Assembly: GCA_012656075.1 (NCBI GenBank) | Contig: JAAKBF010000054.1 | Location: 124,001 to 188,000, forward strand | Length of the DNA: 64,000 nucleotides | Direction of reading: 5' to 3' | Origin: Phytophthora hibernalis | Lineage: Eukaryota > Oomycota > Peronosporomycetes > Peronosporales > Peronosporaceae | In this document: positions 48,801 to 59,683 of the stretch, in pieces | Position numbering within the stretch: position 1 is the stretch's first letter | Layout of the letters: each line of letters starts with the position of its first letter | Notes under the pieces: model-generated | The model's input: the letters and a program-made list of their open reading frames with translations, nothing else | Database searches by the model: none | What the model was told of the DNA's origin: nothing | Position numbers and translations under genes: made by a program

Positions 48801-49613
48801 GAAGCTTGTTGTCTTCGCTATACTGATCAGATTCCAGTGCTTGATAAATTCCCGCCGCACACAATATCACGGCAATGGTCGATAGGATGAAGACACCAAG
48901 CTGCGGGCAGCAAACACGCACAAGTGTTATCTCACTCTATACACGGTGTCAGCAGTCAAACCAGAAACACGCACGACCCACCTCGTACTCAAATCCGTGC
49001 TTCTTGAACTGGATATAGCGCGCCAACCGCAGCACACGTAGAACACGGAATATGCGGAGCACACGAAACACAAACATCAGATCCGATCGACTCCCTGGGT
49101 CAACGAACTGCATGCCCCAATAGTGTAAGAAAATATAATATCAATATGGGATAATAAGAAACACGTTGAAATTGATGCTCACCACAATCAGAGACGGGAT
49201 GATTGTGACAAGATCAATCATACCATGAGCCGAGAAAACGTAACCCCAAGGGTCCATTGCAATAAACATGTGCAGGCCGAAATCGAAGATGAAGAAGGAC
49301 GTTGCAATCATCTCCACGGCGGTGCGTGAGTCGGAGTAGTAGATATCCATCTCATAGATCTACACAGAGAATGGAGTTAGCAAAACTGAACGTCGGCGCA
49401 TCTCTCCAGCGCACGCACCTCTGCAATGTACGCGAGAAAGATGAGCATACTCAGAGCAAAGTTCACCAGCTCCAAAGCCAACCCGAAAGGTCCTGAGAGT
49501 GCAATGTGTGCTCGTTCCTGAAGTGTTGGGCCGTAAACTTGGGCCACCGAACGGCCCACCTCTACTCCTTTGTTCTGGACAAAGCTACCGTGGTCACAGT
49601 TGCTAATCCTCAC
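45859..49613 (-). CDS. BK/Slo-type voltage-gated, RCK-domain potassium channel
   Basis: Exons on minus encode S1 (LALELVNFALSMLIFLAYIAE), S2/S3 (TSFFIFDFGLHMFI; IDLVTIIPSLIV), an S4 sensor with arginine at every third position (FRVLRIFRVLRVLRLARY), S5 (LGVFILSTIAVILCAAGIYQ) and the pore, whose filter TIG-YGD is split by an intron near 48690-48755. The cytoplasmic gating ring follows: an RCK-like start GHVIVSGYNLSTSSVLEFLQ, then ATAVFFLANN, AVAIRNYAD and CPGSSTLILNLIRS. The C-terminal half includes VQLTPFGTFIREGY and a second RCK (AGNIFLSSLMNRILCQAFYNPY). These resemble Ca2+-gated BK channels at plasma or organelle membranes. One frame break near 48348 fits a lost base. The start at 49613 is the first ATG before S1. 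Confidence 0.85.
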
Positions 49614-50009
49614 GTTAAACCTGGACGCACTCTCATCTGCTTCATGTCAGCAAGTAATTCTTCCTAAAAACTAATTTTACTAAAGTATATGTACATTTAT
49701 TAGGGCTGTCTGCCACTTGACTGGTGTCTTCATGCGCTTGTTCCATCTAGAATACAGTAAACATTAGCCCGCAATCTTCACAGACACGACCAGTACAGCA
49801 CCATACACACCGCATCCATCCCTTCCTGGTGCCTCGCGTGCTCTCTTCCTCCCCCGGCGTCTCCATCTCCAGATACTGCGGCATGTTCCAGCGTGCGGAC
49901 TGGTTCGTCGCGACTGCTGGCTTCAACTATCACTCTTATTCTATGTGCGCCACACCACGAGGTATCGGCCATCAACTGCCTCGTACCCTTCGACGAGTGG
50001 AGACCCAAG

Positions 50010-51146
50010 ATGGGAGGAACCGCGTGCGTGACCCCGAACTGCGGCAAGAGCGGCACGCTCGTGTGCCCGACATGCAAGAAGCTGGGCATCCCGCCCGCCA
50101 TGAGCACCTTCTGCTCGCAGCAGTGCTTCAAGGGCTACTGGAGCTCCCATAAGGCGCTGCACAAGATGTTCACGCAGGCCCTCGCGGAGGAACAGGCTCG
50201 AGCCGAGAACGCGTCACCCTTCGACGGCTTCGAGTTCACGGGTAAGATACGTCCTGGCGAGGTCTCGGAGACCAGCGAGGTGCTCGAGCGCATCCAGCGC
50301 CCGGACTACGCGGAGACGGGCATCCCCGTGTCGGAGCAGCAGGCCAGCAAGAGCATCCCCATCTACACGTCCGAGCAGATCGCGGGCATCCGAGAGGCCT
50401 GTCGTCTCGGCCGTGAAGTGCTGGACGTCGCTGGCAAAGCGCTGCGTCCTGGTGTTACTGGAGATGAGATCGACAAGATCGTGCACCAGGCTTGCATGGA
50501 CCGCGGCTGCTATCCGTCCCCGCTCAACTACTACCACTTCCCTAAGTCGGTCTGCATCTCGGTGAACGAGGTCATCTGCCACGGCATCCCGGACTCCCGT
50601 CCGATTGAAGACGGAGACATAGTCAACCTCGATGTGACCGTGTACAAGGACGGTTACCACGGCGATTTGAACGACTCGTTCCTGGTGGGTAATGTGGACG
50701 AGGAAGGCGTGCGTCTCGTGAAGACGGCATTTGAGAGTCTGGCGGTAGCGTCGAAGCTCGTGCGTCCCGGCACAATGTTCCGCGAACTGGGCAAGCACAT
50801 TGCGGCCGTTGCCAATGCGCAGGACTTCTCGGTTGTGAAGACGTACTGCGGCCACGGTATCGGTTCGCTCTTCCACTGCTCTCCGAACGTCCCTCACTAC
50901 GCGAAGAACAAGGCTGTTGGTATCATGAAGCCCGGCATGATCTTCACCATTGAACCTATGATTAACGTTGGTACGTGGCGTGACAAGACGTGGCCGGACG
51001 ACTGGACAGCTGTCACTCAGGATGGACTGCGCTCGGCGCAGTTTGAACACACGTTCCTTGTGACGGAGACAGGTTACGAGATCCTGACTGCGCGCGAGAA
51101 TGAGCCAGTGATGGAGTGGGATTTTGCCAAGGTGCACCGTGAATAA
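50010..51146 (+). CDS. Methionine aminopeptidase type 1 with N-terminal zinc finger
   Basis: Cytosolic enzyme removing initiator methionine from nascent proteins. An N-terminal zinc-binding region (CVTPNCGKSGTLVCPTCKK, then FCSQQCFKGYWSSH) is typical of eukaryotic MetAP1 and docks it on the ribosome. The catalytic domain has the five metal ligands: two aspartates in NLDVTVYKDGYHGDLNDSF, the histidine in YCGHGIGSLFH, and glutamates in FTIEPMINVG and SAQFEHTFLVT. The single uninterrupted frame of 378 codons is of normal family length. The ATG at 50010 was chosen because upstream in-frame sequence to 49893 is unrelated to MetAP and the finger begins immediately. Confidence 0.95.
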   Translation: MGGTACVTPNCGKSGTLVCPTCKKLGIPPAMSTFCSQQCFKGYWSSHKALHKMFTQALAEEQARAENASPFDGFEFTGKIRPGEVSETSEVLERIQRPDYAETGIPVSEQQASKSIPIYTSEQIAGIREACRLGREVLDVAGKALRPGVTGDEIDKIVHQACMDRGCYPSPLNYYHFPKSVCISVNEVICHGIPDSRPIEDGDIVNLDVTVYKDGYHGDLNDSFLVGNVDEEGVRLVKTAFESLAVASKLVRPGTMFRELGKHIAAVANAQDFSVVKTYCGHGIGSLFHCSPNVPHYAKNKAVGIMKPGMIFTIEPMINVGTWRDKTWPDDWTAVTQDGLRSAQFEHTFLVTETGYEILTARENEPVMEWDFAKVHRE

Positions 51147-51794
51147 ATCCGAGCCAAGTAACGCTGGTGGCGGATGTTCTTCAGACGATGGTTGTGTGGC
51201 TCATTCTCGAGCAAAGCGTGAATGCGCTATTAGGTAGGTGACAACCATCGTGGCAACCGATACGCTCTGTTGTAAAATGAGGTGTGGAAGCTGTGCTGAT
51301 ACGTAAAGCTTGTTGGCATAATAACTCTTGGTTTAGTTCTCAATATTGAGATTTTGCCTTACCGGTACTTCAGTAATACATGTACTGATGTACATGTATT
51401 ATTCTTATTTTTCTACAGTACTACTACTACAAACGTTACTATTAGTATTAATTTCTCACTGAGGTAGTACGAGTAAAACTGTAGTACTTTTCAATTTATG
51501 GCTTCTGTAAGACTCTTTGCTCAATTATACTACAGTAGTACTACGTACAACAGTTGTACTTTGAAGGACTACGGTATGTGGCAACTTAAGTTATCTTAGT
51601 TAGTAATAACTTGGTGGTACAAGTAACCAAGTTATTTCAGTAAGTTATTTTAGTAAGTTATTTCAGTGATCTCGAAGCACCAAGCAAACAGGTGTATCGT
51701 ATATCTCATGTATGTATGTAGTTCAGTTTTTATCAACGTCACTGTGCGCGATACGAAGTTGTATAATGCTAGCAAGGCCCAGCTCAATCGTCCA
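51147..51794. other. AT-rich intergenic region with short repeats
   Basis: No gene. It holds an inverted repeat AATACATGTAC / GTACATGTATT around 51375-51400, several TACTACAGTAGTAC-like stretches (51415-51560), and three tandem copies of a 13-bp unit AAGTTATTTCAGT near 51629-51667. Confidence 0.6.
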
Positions 51795-52799
51795 TTACGC
51801 CCACTTGCCGATGAGCGCCATGCAACCGGCGCCAAGCCACAAGCAAATGTACAGCGTGAAGCGCTGCGATGTCGGACGAGACAGGAACTGACCGTTCGTG
51901 GTCATGTTGTACGTCAGCAGCTCCACCAGACCCGTGTACAGCAGAATGCCGCCGGCAACACAGTCGAGAACGCCCTGCACCCACAGAGCCGTCGTCGACG
52001 AGGACGAGTACGTGGTACGGATAGCGATACCGATCACTTGACCGATAGGAGTCGTGATTGCGAAGGCGAAGTTGACCATGAACAGCTTGCTCGTGCTCTC
52101 AAGTGAGCCCAACGCAGCGCTGCCGATGGCAACACCCTCGAAGAACTGGTGGAAGCAAAGAGCAGCCAGCAATGTCTTGAACTCGGATCCTGTGGTGACA
52201 CCGAGGTCAAGCCCAATGATGACGGAGTGGAAGATAACGCCAGCCTCGAAGATGAGAGTGGCGATTTTGCGGCGGGTCTTGGAGTCGTGAACGGTCTGGT
52301 CCAGTGACTTCTCGTGGTACGGGTTCTCAGCAGGCTGTGGAGTTGAAGTCCCCGCTGGCGTAATGGCAGTGTCCTCCACAGTGACCTCTCCGTGTGCGTG
52401 ACCATGACCATGAAGCATCGAGCCTTTGGCCCCGAAAAATACCGAGCTCTCGCACTCGATGAAGTGCATTAGAACCAGAGTGATAAGGACAAAAGCCAGA
52501 CCCAGACTCCCGTAGTCCTCGACGATGGACCCGAGGCACTCATCTTGGAGCTTCTCGATACCTTCGTTCACCATGTGGATGAGCCCCGTGGCGATGACCA
52601 CGCCGTAGGCGAAAGAACTGATGGCCTCCATGATCACCGAGTTGGCCTTGCACTGAGGAATCTTCTGCGAGATGATAGGGATCAACGTGCCGGCTGCAGA
52701 AACGGCGAATATGATAAATATGGAGCCGATGTGAAGCCCCATGTCATACTCCTGAGATTCATCGAGCGAGACGCAACCGCAGCATGTTTCTTCGGCCAT
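51795..52799 (-). CDS. ZIP-family zinc/metal transporter, copy 1
   Basis: Integral membrane importer of Zn2+ or related metals into the cytosol. Eight hydrophobic helices are recognisable. The metal-binding helices carry FHSVIIGLDLG and FHQFFEGVAIG (the ZIP signature), and the loop between helices 3 and 4 is His-rich (MLHGHGHAHGE). The N-terminus MAEETCCGCVSLDE holds a cysteine cluster shared with copy 2. The frame is intact. The ATG at 52799 is preferred to an upstream in-frame one at 52880 because both ZIP copies are conserved from this point and diverge before it. Confidence 0.94.
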   Translation of the reverse strand: MAEETCCGCVSLDESQEYDMGLHIGSIFIIFAVSAAGTLIPIISQKIPQCKANSVIMEAISSFAYGVVIATGLIHMVNEGIEKLQDECLGSIVEDYGSLGLAFVLITLVLMHFIECESSVFFGAKGSMLHGHGHAHGEVTVEDTAITPAGTSTPQPAENPYHEKSLDQTVHDSKTRRKIATLIFEAGVIFHSVIIGLDLGVTTGSEFKTLLAALCFHQFFEGVAIGSAALGSLESTSKLFMVNFAFAITTPIGQVIGIAIRTTYSSSSTTALWVQGVLDCVAGGILLYTGLVELLTYNMTTNGQFLSRPTSQRFTLYICLWLGAGCMALIGKWA

Positions 52800-54129
52800 G
52801 GTGGTAGACTTGGAGTGTCGGGACTGGAGTGCAAATGCTAAAGTGATGAATGGAGCAATTTGCTCGTTGGAGGTAGCCATCCACGGTGGATTCTAACGGT
52901 GAGCAGGTGCCACACATATACAGGCAGAGAACTTATCGGGCGTCGTCGGCGAAGGAGGCACTGCTCACAATACATTTCAGCCGCCGCCGGACAAATTATC
53001 TTGCCTATCACGTCATGATTTACAAAGAAGTTCTCCTTCATGAAGGGTTCTCCGAGAACCCTTCATGAATTCTCCTGGTGGGGTACCTGTAACACAATTT
53101 CAAGGGCCCCCTTCGTGATTTTCGCGATACATGTGGGCAAGTTAATTAACACTTGAAGACGATGCCAAATGGCACTTAATCTTATTACATGTATCTTATG
53201 TATTGGTACAGTAATACTTTGAAGTAATGCCACATGGCTTCTCTATTTACTGCCCTTCGAAATTATAATACTCTCCGTTGTCGGGAATCAGTTGGATATT
53301 ACTTCAAATATCATCTCAGCCTCAACCGTTGAATACCCTGTTGCCGTATTTTAGGGATCACCACTTGCTGCGTTTGCCTGGGGGAGGGGAGGGTAAGGGG
53401 CGTAAACTTTTCCAGCCCGATGTATCCTTGCTTTTATTTTGCGGAAGTACTAGCATCCGATAAAGCTTCTGCGAGAAGTACATGTAGACAGCAAACATTG
53501 CACCTTGCAAGGATTTTATAAAGTGCGCCGACGATTGTTACGAATACTACATGTACAAATTCGAAGAGGCGGTCCCCGTGTATACATGTACAATCAGCAC
53601 AAGTTATATTTTAACTTGCACATTTCAAAAATACGCTATTATTATCAAGATCCCCACCAGTTTGTGTTATTATTTCTACAGTTGTATATTTTGAAGTAGT
53701 ATGATCGACACTGCAGCTTGGAAAGTGCCTGATCGTGGAAAAATCTACGACAAATACTCAGAAAATTTGAAGATCGCTAGGTCTCACATTTTGCTGATCG
53801 GAAATTTTCACGAGGATAATATCGTTGTACATGTAAAGCTCGAATTGCAGACTGCTCTCTTGTGAATCGAGACCAGATCATACATGTACCGTGTACCGTA
53901 CATGATGTACGCACAAATTATCACGGACCAAGTCACTGATCTCATCGTTGGTTTTGACTTTCGCCGCCGGCACTGGGCGAATTATCTGAAAAAGGTGGTC
54001 TTATCCATACCTAAGTATACAGTATCAAAGCAATTGCTGTGCTGGGGACAAGGCTGTAATGTTCATCAAGCTTACGGAGTCTATGATCATGGCCTGAAGT
54101 TGGCCAGCTTCTCCTCTGAATGACGAAGC
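52800..54129. other. Intergenic region, AT-rich, palindromes, no recognised gene
   Basis: About 1.3 kb. The first 200 bases are probably the promoter of ZIP copy 1. A 33-bp palindrome lies at 53037-53069. Between 53180 and 53900 ACATGTA-type palindromes occur at high density. Open frames here are short and unlike known proteins. Confidence 0.5.
53037..53069. repeat. 33-bp palindrome with 16-bp perfect arms
   Basis: TTCATGAAGGGTTCTC, one C, then the exact reverse complement. It could fold into a hairpin. No associated terminal duplication was found. Confidence 0.9.
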
Positions 54130-54821
54130 TCAAGCGTCCTTCTTCTTCCCTTCCGCGATCGGTTCACCGTTGCGGATGACCACTGGAGTACTCGACACCA
54201 ATTTTCTCGCAATCATGTAGAACCAGACATACTGCAGCAAGAAGAACGGCGAGCAGCCCAGAACGTACATCGGCTGGCAGTGGCTGACGGCCTTCGGGAT
54301 GATGTAGAGTGTGTTGAAGACCACGCGTGACAGGAAGAAGGAGCTGGCGAAGAGTGCCCCTGCCACGGTACTGTCCGTGAGTCGGTACCAGTTGTAGAAG
54401 CCCGTACTCACCTCGTTCGTCTGTATCCAGACGTACGAGTTCCCGAATGAGGCGTCACACACGGTGGCCTCGTTCACGAAAAGCACCACACCCCAGTACA
54501 GGCTGAAAATGTGGTGGCCGTACTCCAGTTGTCTCGATCGTCGCAGCGACAGTGGGCTGGCCCCTTTGTCCGAATACACCATGGCCACGAGGTCCACGAG
54601 GAAGTACGAGAGCGAGACCGCGACTGAGATGGTCGTGTCCAGGCCGAAGTAGAGCGTGGCCGTCGACGCAATCGTAGACACGACGCCGTGCGCCGCGTTC
54701 AGCGTGATGATGTGGTTGCGACCGCGTGCGCCCGCGGAACGGCGTTCAGGACGATCGTCCAGAGCGCGCCCCAGCTTGCGACGGCCACCGCCAAGCTGAG
54801 CATGCGCGAATCCGCCGTCAT
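54130..54821 (-). CDS. TLC-domain membrane protein
   Basis: Multi-pass protein with a TRAM/LAG1/CLN8 (TLC) domain: HIITLNAAHGVVSTIAST opens the domain, then SYFLVDLVAMVYSDK, EYGHHIFSLYWGVVLFVNEAT and SFFLSRVVFNTLYI. Family members act in membrane lipid composition and ceramide-related functions. An upstream frame beginning MTADSRMLSLAVAVASWGAL (ATG at 54821) supplies a first helix and joins the main frame if one C is missing in CC near 54738. The alternative in-frame ATG at 54879 gives a low-complexity, Arg/Gly-rich start that looks like shadow translation. It lies between the two ZIP genes on the same strand. Confidence 0.8.
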
Positions 54822-55090
54822 TGTCATTTTCGCGATAGGATTCACAGCCAGCGATGGTGGGGAGCAATTCACACATCAAAAGATCGCCAACGTGTACCGG
54901 TGATGTACCATTGTCATTTTTGGATTTGATCCTGTAGACGAAGGTGTTGAGCCAAATAATTGCATGAACGTAAAACTGTTTTCATTTGTTTTAGGAGCTG
55001 GGTCTCCCTTGTTGAGAATAATGATGTGCTGCTCGTCAGCGACAGTAACTAAATACCTCATTCATCGTTAGGTTATTTGACGATACGTCC

Positions 55091-56092
55091 TTACGCCCAC
55101 TTGCCGATGAGCGCCATGAGACCGGCACCCAGCCACAAGCAAATGTACAGAGTGAAGCGCTGCGACGCCGGGCGAGACAAGAATTGACCGTTCGTAGTCA
55201 TGTTGTACGTCAACAGCTCCACCAGACCTGTGTACAGCAGAATGCCGCCGGCAACACAGTCGAGAATGCCTTGCACCCACAGAGCCGTCGTCGACGACGA
55301 CGAGTACGAGGAACGGATAGCGATTCCAATCACCTGACCAATAGGAGTCGTGATTGCGAAGGCGAAGTTGACCATGAACAGCTTGCCCTTAGTCTCAAGT
55401 GAGCCCAAGGCAGCGCTGCCGATAGCAACACCCTCGAAAAATTGGTGGAAGCACAAAGCAGCCAGCAGCGTCTTGAACTCGGATCCCGTGGTGACACCAA
55501 GATCGAGACCAATGATGACGGAGTGGAAGATAACACCGGCCTCGAAGATGAGAGTGGCGATTTTGCGGCGGATCTTTGAATCGTGTGCGCTGTGGTCCAG
55601 TGACTTCTCGTGGTACGGGTTCTCGGTAGGATTCGGAGTGACTGCGTTGTTGGGAGTGATAGCCTCCTGCACCACCGCCTCACCGTGAGCGTGGCCGTGA
55701 CCGTGGAGCATCGAACCCTTGGCACCGAAAAACACTGAGCTCTCACACTCGATGAAGTGCATGAGCACGATCGTAATCAGCACGAAAGCCAGACCCAGAC
55801 TCCCGTAGTCCTCGACGATGGAACCGAGGCACTCGTCCTGGAGCTTCTCGATACCTTCGTTCACCATGTGGATGAGACCCGTGGCGATGACCACACCGTA
55901 GGCGAACGCGCTGATGGCCTCCATGATCACCGAGTTGGCCTTGCACTGAGGGATCTTCTGCGAAATGATAGGGATCAACGTGCCGGCTGCGGACACTGCG
56001 AAGATGATGAAGATGGAGCCGATATGGAGCCCCATGTTATACTCCTCGGACTCGTCGAGCGAGACGCAACCGCAGCATGTTTCTTCGGCCAT
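55091..56092 (-). CDS. ZIP-family zinc/metal transporter, copy 2
   Basis: Near-duplicate of copy 1, with the same signature helices (FHSVIIGLDLG, FHQFFEGVAIG), His-rich loop (MLHGHGHAHGE) and cysteine-containing start (MAEETCCGCVSLDE). Divergence concentrates in the intracellular loop just after the His cluster (AVVQEAITPNNAVTPN here, VTVEDTAITPAGTSTP in copy 1). Intact single frame. The two copies share orientation and are separated by the TLC gene, which indicates tandem duplication including, or later interrupted by, that gene. Confidence 0.94.
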   Translation of the reverse strand: MAEETCCGCVSLDESEEYNMGLHIGSIFIIFAVSAAGTLIPIISQKIPQCKANSVIMEAISAFAYGVVIATGLIHMVNEGIEKLQDECLGSIVEDYGSLGLAFVLITIVLMHFIECESSVFFGAKGSMLHGHGHAHGEAVVQEAITPNNAVTPNPTENPYHEKSLDHSAHDSKIRRKIATLIFEAGVIFHSVIIGLDLGVTTGSEFKTLLAALCFHQFFEGVAIGSAALGSLETKGKLFMVNFAFAITTPIGQVIGIAIRSSYSSSSTTALWVQGILDCVAGGILLYTGLVELLTYNMTTNGQFLSRPASQRFTLYICLWLGAGLMALIGKWA

Positions 56093-57326
56093 GGTGGTTG
56101 GAAGTTGGAGTCGTGAGAAAGGGACTGTGGGCTGGGGTCGCAAATGGAAAAGTGATGTTGGAATTGACCGTGGGTTGGGATCCACCCGTGCTCAGCATAG
56201 AGTTCCCGCTGAGCGGAGACCGCTCGTGCCACACTCACGCGACTCCGGCGCCGCCGTCGGACAAACATAGGGGGATAGTGACTACTATCATAGACGCCGC
56301 CATGATCAGCCAGCAGGTCTCCGAGGTTTCGATTGGCCCTCCTGCCCGGCGCCGTCGGACAAGTGTGGGCTTCCGCGGTCCATTCAAAGGGTTTCTACGT
56401 TTTGCCGAGTTTGCTTCAAGTGATCGATCAAAGGAAAACAAAGTTTGAAGGACTGCACCAGCCAGCTCCGCTCGGCGCAACTCGAGTTCTTTGCGTGCAA
56501 GTCAAACGCGGCGTTCGACACTGAACACCTGCAGCTGGGATTTTCCAAGCAGAACCGCCAAGTTACTGCTGCTGCTTGGTCGCGATTTGTACTGTGGGTG
56601 CACTCACTCAACTTGAGTCTCAAGCACTGCTGTGACGAGGGCTGCCCAATGATGGACTTCGGTGTTCGAGTTGGCAAATGTGAGCGTCGCTACATGTACA
56701 TACATGTAACGGCGTTGTCGATTCCGTACATGTACAGTAGCTATACCGATGAACAACTGCATCAAACATGCTCTTCTTGACGACCGTCATGTTGAGCTGC
56801 ATGTAAACCCCGTAATCCAATGTACCCGTACCCCAACGCCGCTGAAACGAACATACATGGCACACGTGTGCACACCTGCACATGAAGCGGAGCTTGGCGA
56901 ACCGTTGGTGGAATTGCTGCTGCGGGTTGCTGTCTTGAGAACAGGCTTCATTATCCGACGGCGAGAACCGTTGCAAATTTCCTTCGCTGACCTCCTGCAG
57001 CTGAAGCGACTCGCTTCAAGCGAGCGACGCCTCAGCAGGATTTGCACGTCAAGAAGGCCTCTGCAACCGAACGGTCATCTCTGTCGAAAACCTGTCGACC
57101 CATGCAGTATCTCTCAGAAGATCCGAGTCGAAATGATCCTTGCATGCAGTTGAGTCGTGCGATTTAGGCTGCAGGTCACCAGCAACGTTGATCTTGGTGC
57201 AGCTATTACGCATGAGCATTCGTCTACATCATGTGCCCTTAATTCCGATCTCAAGTCCAATAGCACGTGCTCTTGAACCGCATTGTCGCTGTACTGCAAT
57301 TTGGCGCCATTTTCAAAAGGTGCGAA
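56093..57326. other. Intergenic region, no recognised gene
   Basis: About 1.2 kb between ZIP copy 2 and the RING gene (divergent, so it holds both promoters). Short frames around 56445-56780 and 56749-57153 show no domain. A cluster of ACATGTA palindromes lies at 56693-56735. Confidence 0.5.
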
Positions 57327-59097
57327 ATGGAGCACACGGGATCGGACACCGAGCGTCGACTGCGCGCCATGGAGACGGCGTTCCAGCGCGAGAGGCAGCA
57401 GCGCGACCTGCTGGAGAAGAAGTACGCGCGGCTCAAGCGACGCTACGTGCGTCTGGAGCGGTCGCACAGCCGCCTGTTGATGGAGTCGCATGGGGTGCGT
57501 CCGACCAAACACTGCTGCATACTCAAACGCTAACATTTGACCCGATCTGTGGCTTATAGAAGAGCAACGATGGGGAGGAGACACCTACGACCCCGTCTGA
57601 AACGCCAGGAAGTGCCGCATCCACGCCGAACTCCGAGACGTCGACGGTGTTCCCATGTGTCATAATGGTGGACAATGATACAGAGACTAACCCTCAATTG
57701 TTGTGGGCAGTTTGCAGTGATAGACCTTACTAGCCCCCATGTTGCAGCTAGTTCTACACTGAGGAGCAATATTGGGTCGCCGGGTAGCGTGTCGACAGAG
57801 CTGCGCACTTCTCGCCGGAGTGACGACATTTGTGCTGAAAGCCCGAGCTCGTCGATGGGTTCCCCTGGGTTGTCGACTAGAGAGTCTCGCAATAGTGAAG
57901 ACCAAGAGGAGAAGGAGGACGTTGGAGAGACTTGGCGACGCAGCACTGACAGACTGTTTTCAGCTCCTGAATCAAGACGACGCCGGCATTTGGATTTCCT
58001 TCTCCCTTCCGGTTTGACGGAGTCGAGTCATGCACTTTCAAGTCCACCGCGACAAATGCATCAGCATGGATTGCAATCGGATCGATCGACAAGTTCGCAC
58101 AGTTCGCCGCAGTCTGCACATTCCATGACGACGCATACTGGGGAGCCTCGCACTCGGACCCGACCGCGACTTCAACTGCATCACCACTCGCCAGAACGAA
58201 CTGCTGCTCGAGCTTATGGATACGAACTCGAGCAAGAGCTTGAGCCTCGAGCGCATCAGCATGATCGATATCGCTGGGCGTCCGACCCGTCCCCGGAGCC
58301 TTCCACACCATCACCGGTGGTGTCGTCACCATTAGTGTCTACGAACCCATCGCCATTCCCGCTGACAGCCCCATCACCGTTGGTGCAGACAGTTTCTTCA
58401 CTGGCTGGACACCCCGGGTGGGGAGTGATGAGGAAGCATCGTTGGCTCTAGCACGCTATCTGCAGCAGGAAGAGGTCAGACTAAAGTGGCGTTATTACGT
58501 ACAGTCGTGGACTCAATCGATATGTTGTTGTTTTGTAGAATATTGCGGCATATGAAGAGTATGAGGCGCGACTACTTCGCGAGTCTGCTCAGCAAGAGTA
58601 CAATCAACGGTCGTCCCAGTCCTCCAGCTCATTTCTCTCAGGTTTAGTTGGTCACCAACGCACTGTCGACCCAGACAACATGACTTACGAAGAACTCCTG
58701 AGGCTAGGAGAAGAGGTCGGCGACGTAAAGAAAGAGAGGTGGTGTCGAATGGCTGTCCAGGTACTTTCGAGTCTCCCAACTCATCGTTGGACGCATGGTC
58801 ATGGCGACGACATTTCGTACGTACTCGTTTCGTCTGGAATACCGTTTGATCTCACTGCTCACTCTTTGTTTGCTTCAGTTGTATTGTTTGCCAGTATAAC
58901 TTTGTACCGAATGATCGAGCGATGACACTTCCATGCGCTCACGTGTTTCATGAGGGTGAGTAAGTTTTCTTTGAAAGGTTTAGTATGGAGCTCGACTAAT
59001 CCGTGCACGCTCCTATTTTGCTGTAGATTGTGTCGGTGGCTGGATCCGCGAAAATAACAGTTGCCCTTTGTGCAAACGGGAAATAACTTCAATGTAG
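57327..59097 (+). CDS. RING-H2 E3 ubiquitin ligase (BIG BROTHER-like)
   Basis: An N-terminal coiled coil (RRLRAMETAFQRERQQRDLL) and a long Ser/Pro/His-rich disordered middle lead to a conserved block NMTYEELLRLGEEVGDVKKE and the RING-H2 domain, CIVCQYNFVP...CAHVFHEDCVGGWIRENNSCPLCK. The RING is assembled from three exons with introns around 58819-58878 and 58955-59026. The MTYEELL block before a C-terminal RING is the layout of BIG BROTHER-type ligases. Another intron lies at 57495-57559. Frame changes occur near 57715 and 58400; the exact structure of the disordered part is uncertain. End at TAG 59095-59097. Confidence 0.8.
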
Positions 59098-59683
59098 GAA
59101 TAAGGTGTTCTTGGGGTTCAAACAAATACATTGGACAAGTACAGATGTCGTAGCGCACATCGACGTTTCCAATGTTAGAACCGGAACCGATCGAATGATG
59201 CAATCGGCAAGAGGTTTGGGTGTTTGAATATCTTTAATAGGACTCGATTGCGGCGGATACCGAGTGTTCGCGATCTCTTTGGAAACAACACCTTTCGAGT
59301 CTGCCACGCTGTGTTGTGCCTCGTCACAGTTTCCTGACGTCTGTTACATGTACTGTCGAGGTTGATATTGCTAATTAATACTTGAAGTACTACATGTAGT
59401 AGTTTTTACTTTGAAGTAACGTTATTTCGAAGTACTACGAAGTAGGCTGGTAATGATAAAAGGCAAACTACATGAAACTGTAATTTGAGCTAATAGTGTG
59501 AATACTTAGGACGAGAGGCTCAGGGCAGGTTCTAACCACTGCCATGGCATGGCATGCCATGGCAGTTCCCCATGAAGCGATGACACGATGGCGCGATAAG
59601 AAAGAAAATGTACCATTCCGTGCCATTCGACAATATTCATAAAAACAAATAAGAGAAATTCACCTCAAAGGAAACATTTCAAG
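59098..59683. other. Intergenic region with a CATGCC-rich palindrome
   Basis: No gene. It contains a 29-bp palindrome at 59538-59566 (ACTGCCATGGCATG, one G, inverse arm) and further GTACTACATGTAGTA palindromes near 59388. The left end of a Harbinger-type element may lie here, but I could not define it. Confidence 0.45.

Noticed and set aside
59538..59566. Palindrome as the left Harbinger terminus
   Set aside because: No matching inverse sequence near 62125 and no 3-bp target duplication could be identified.
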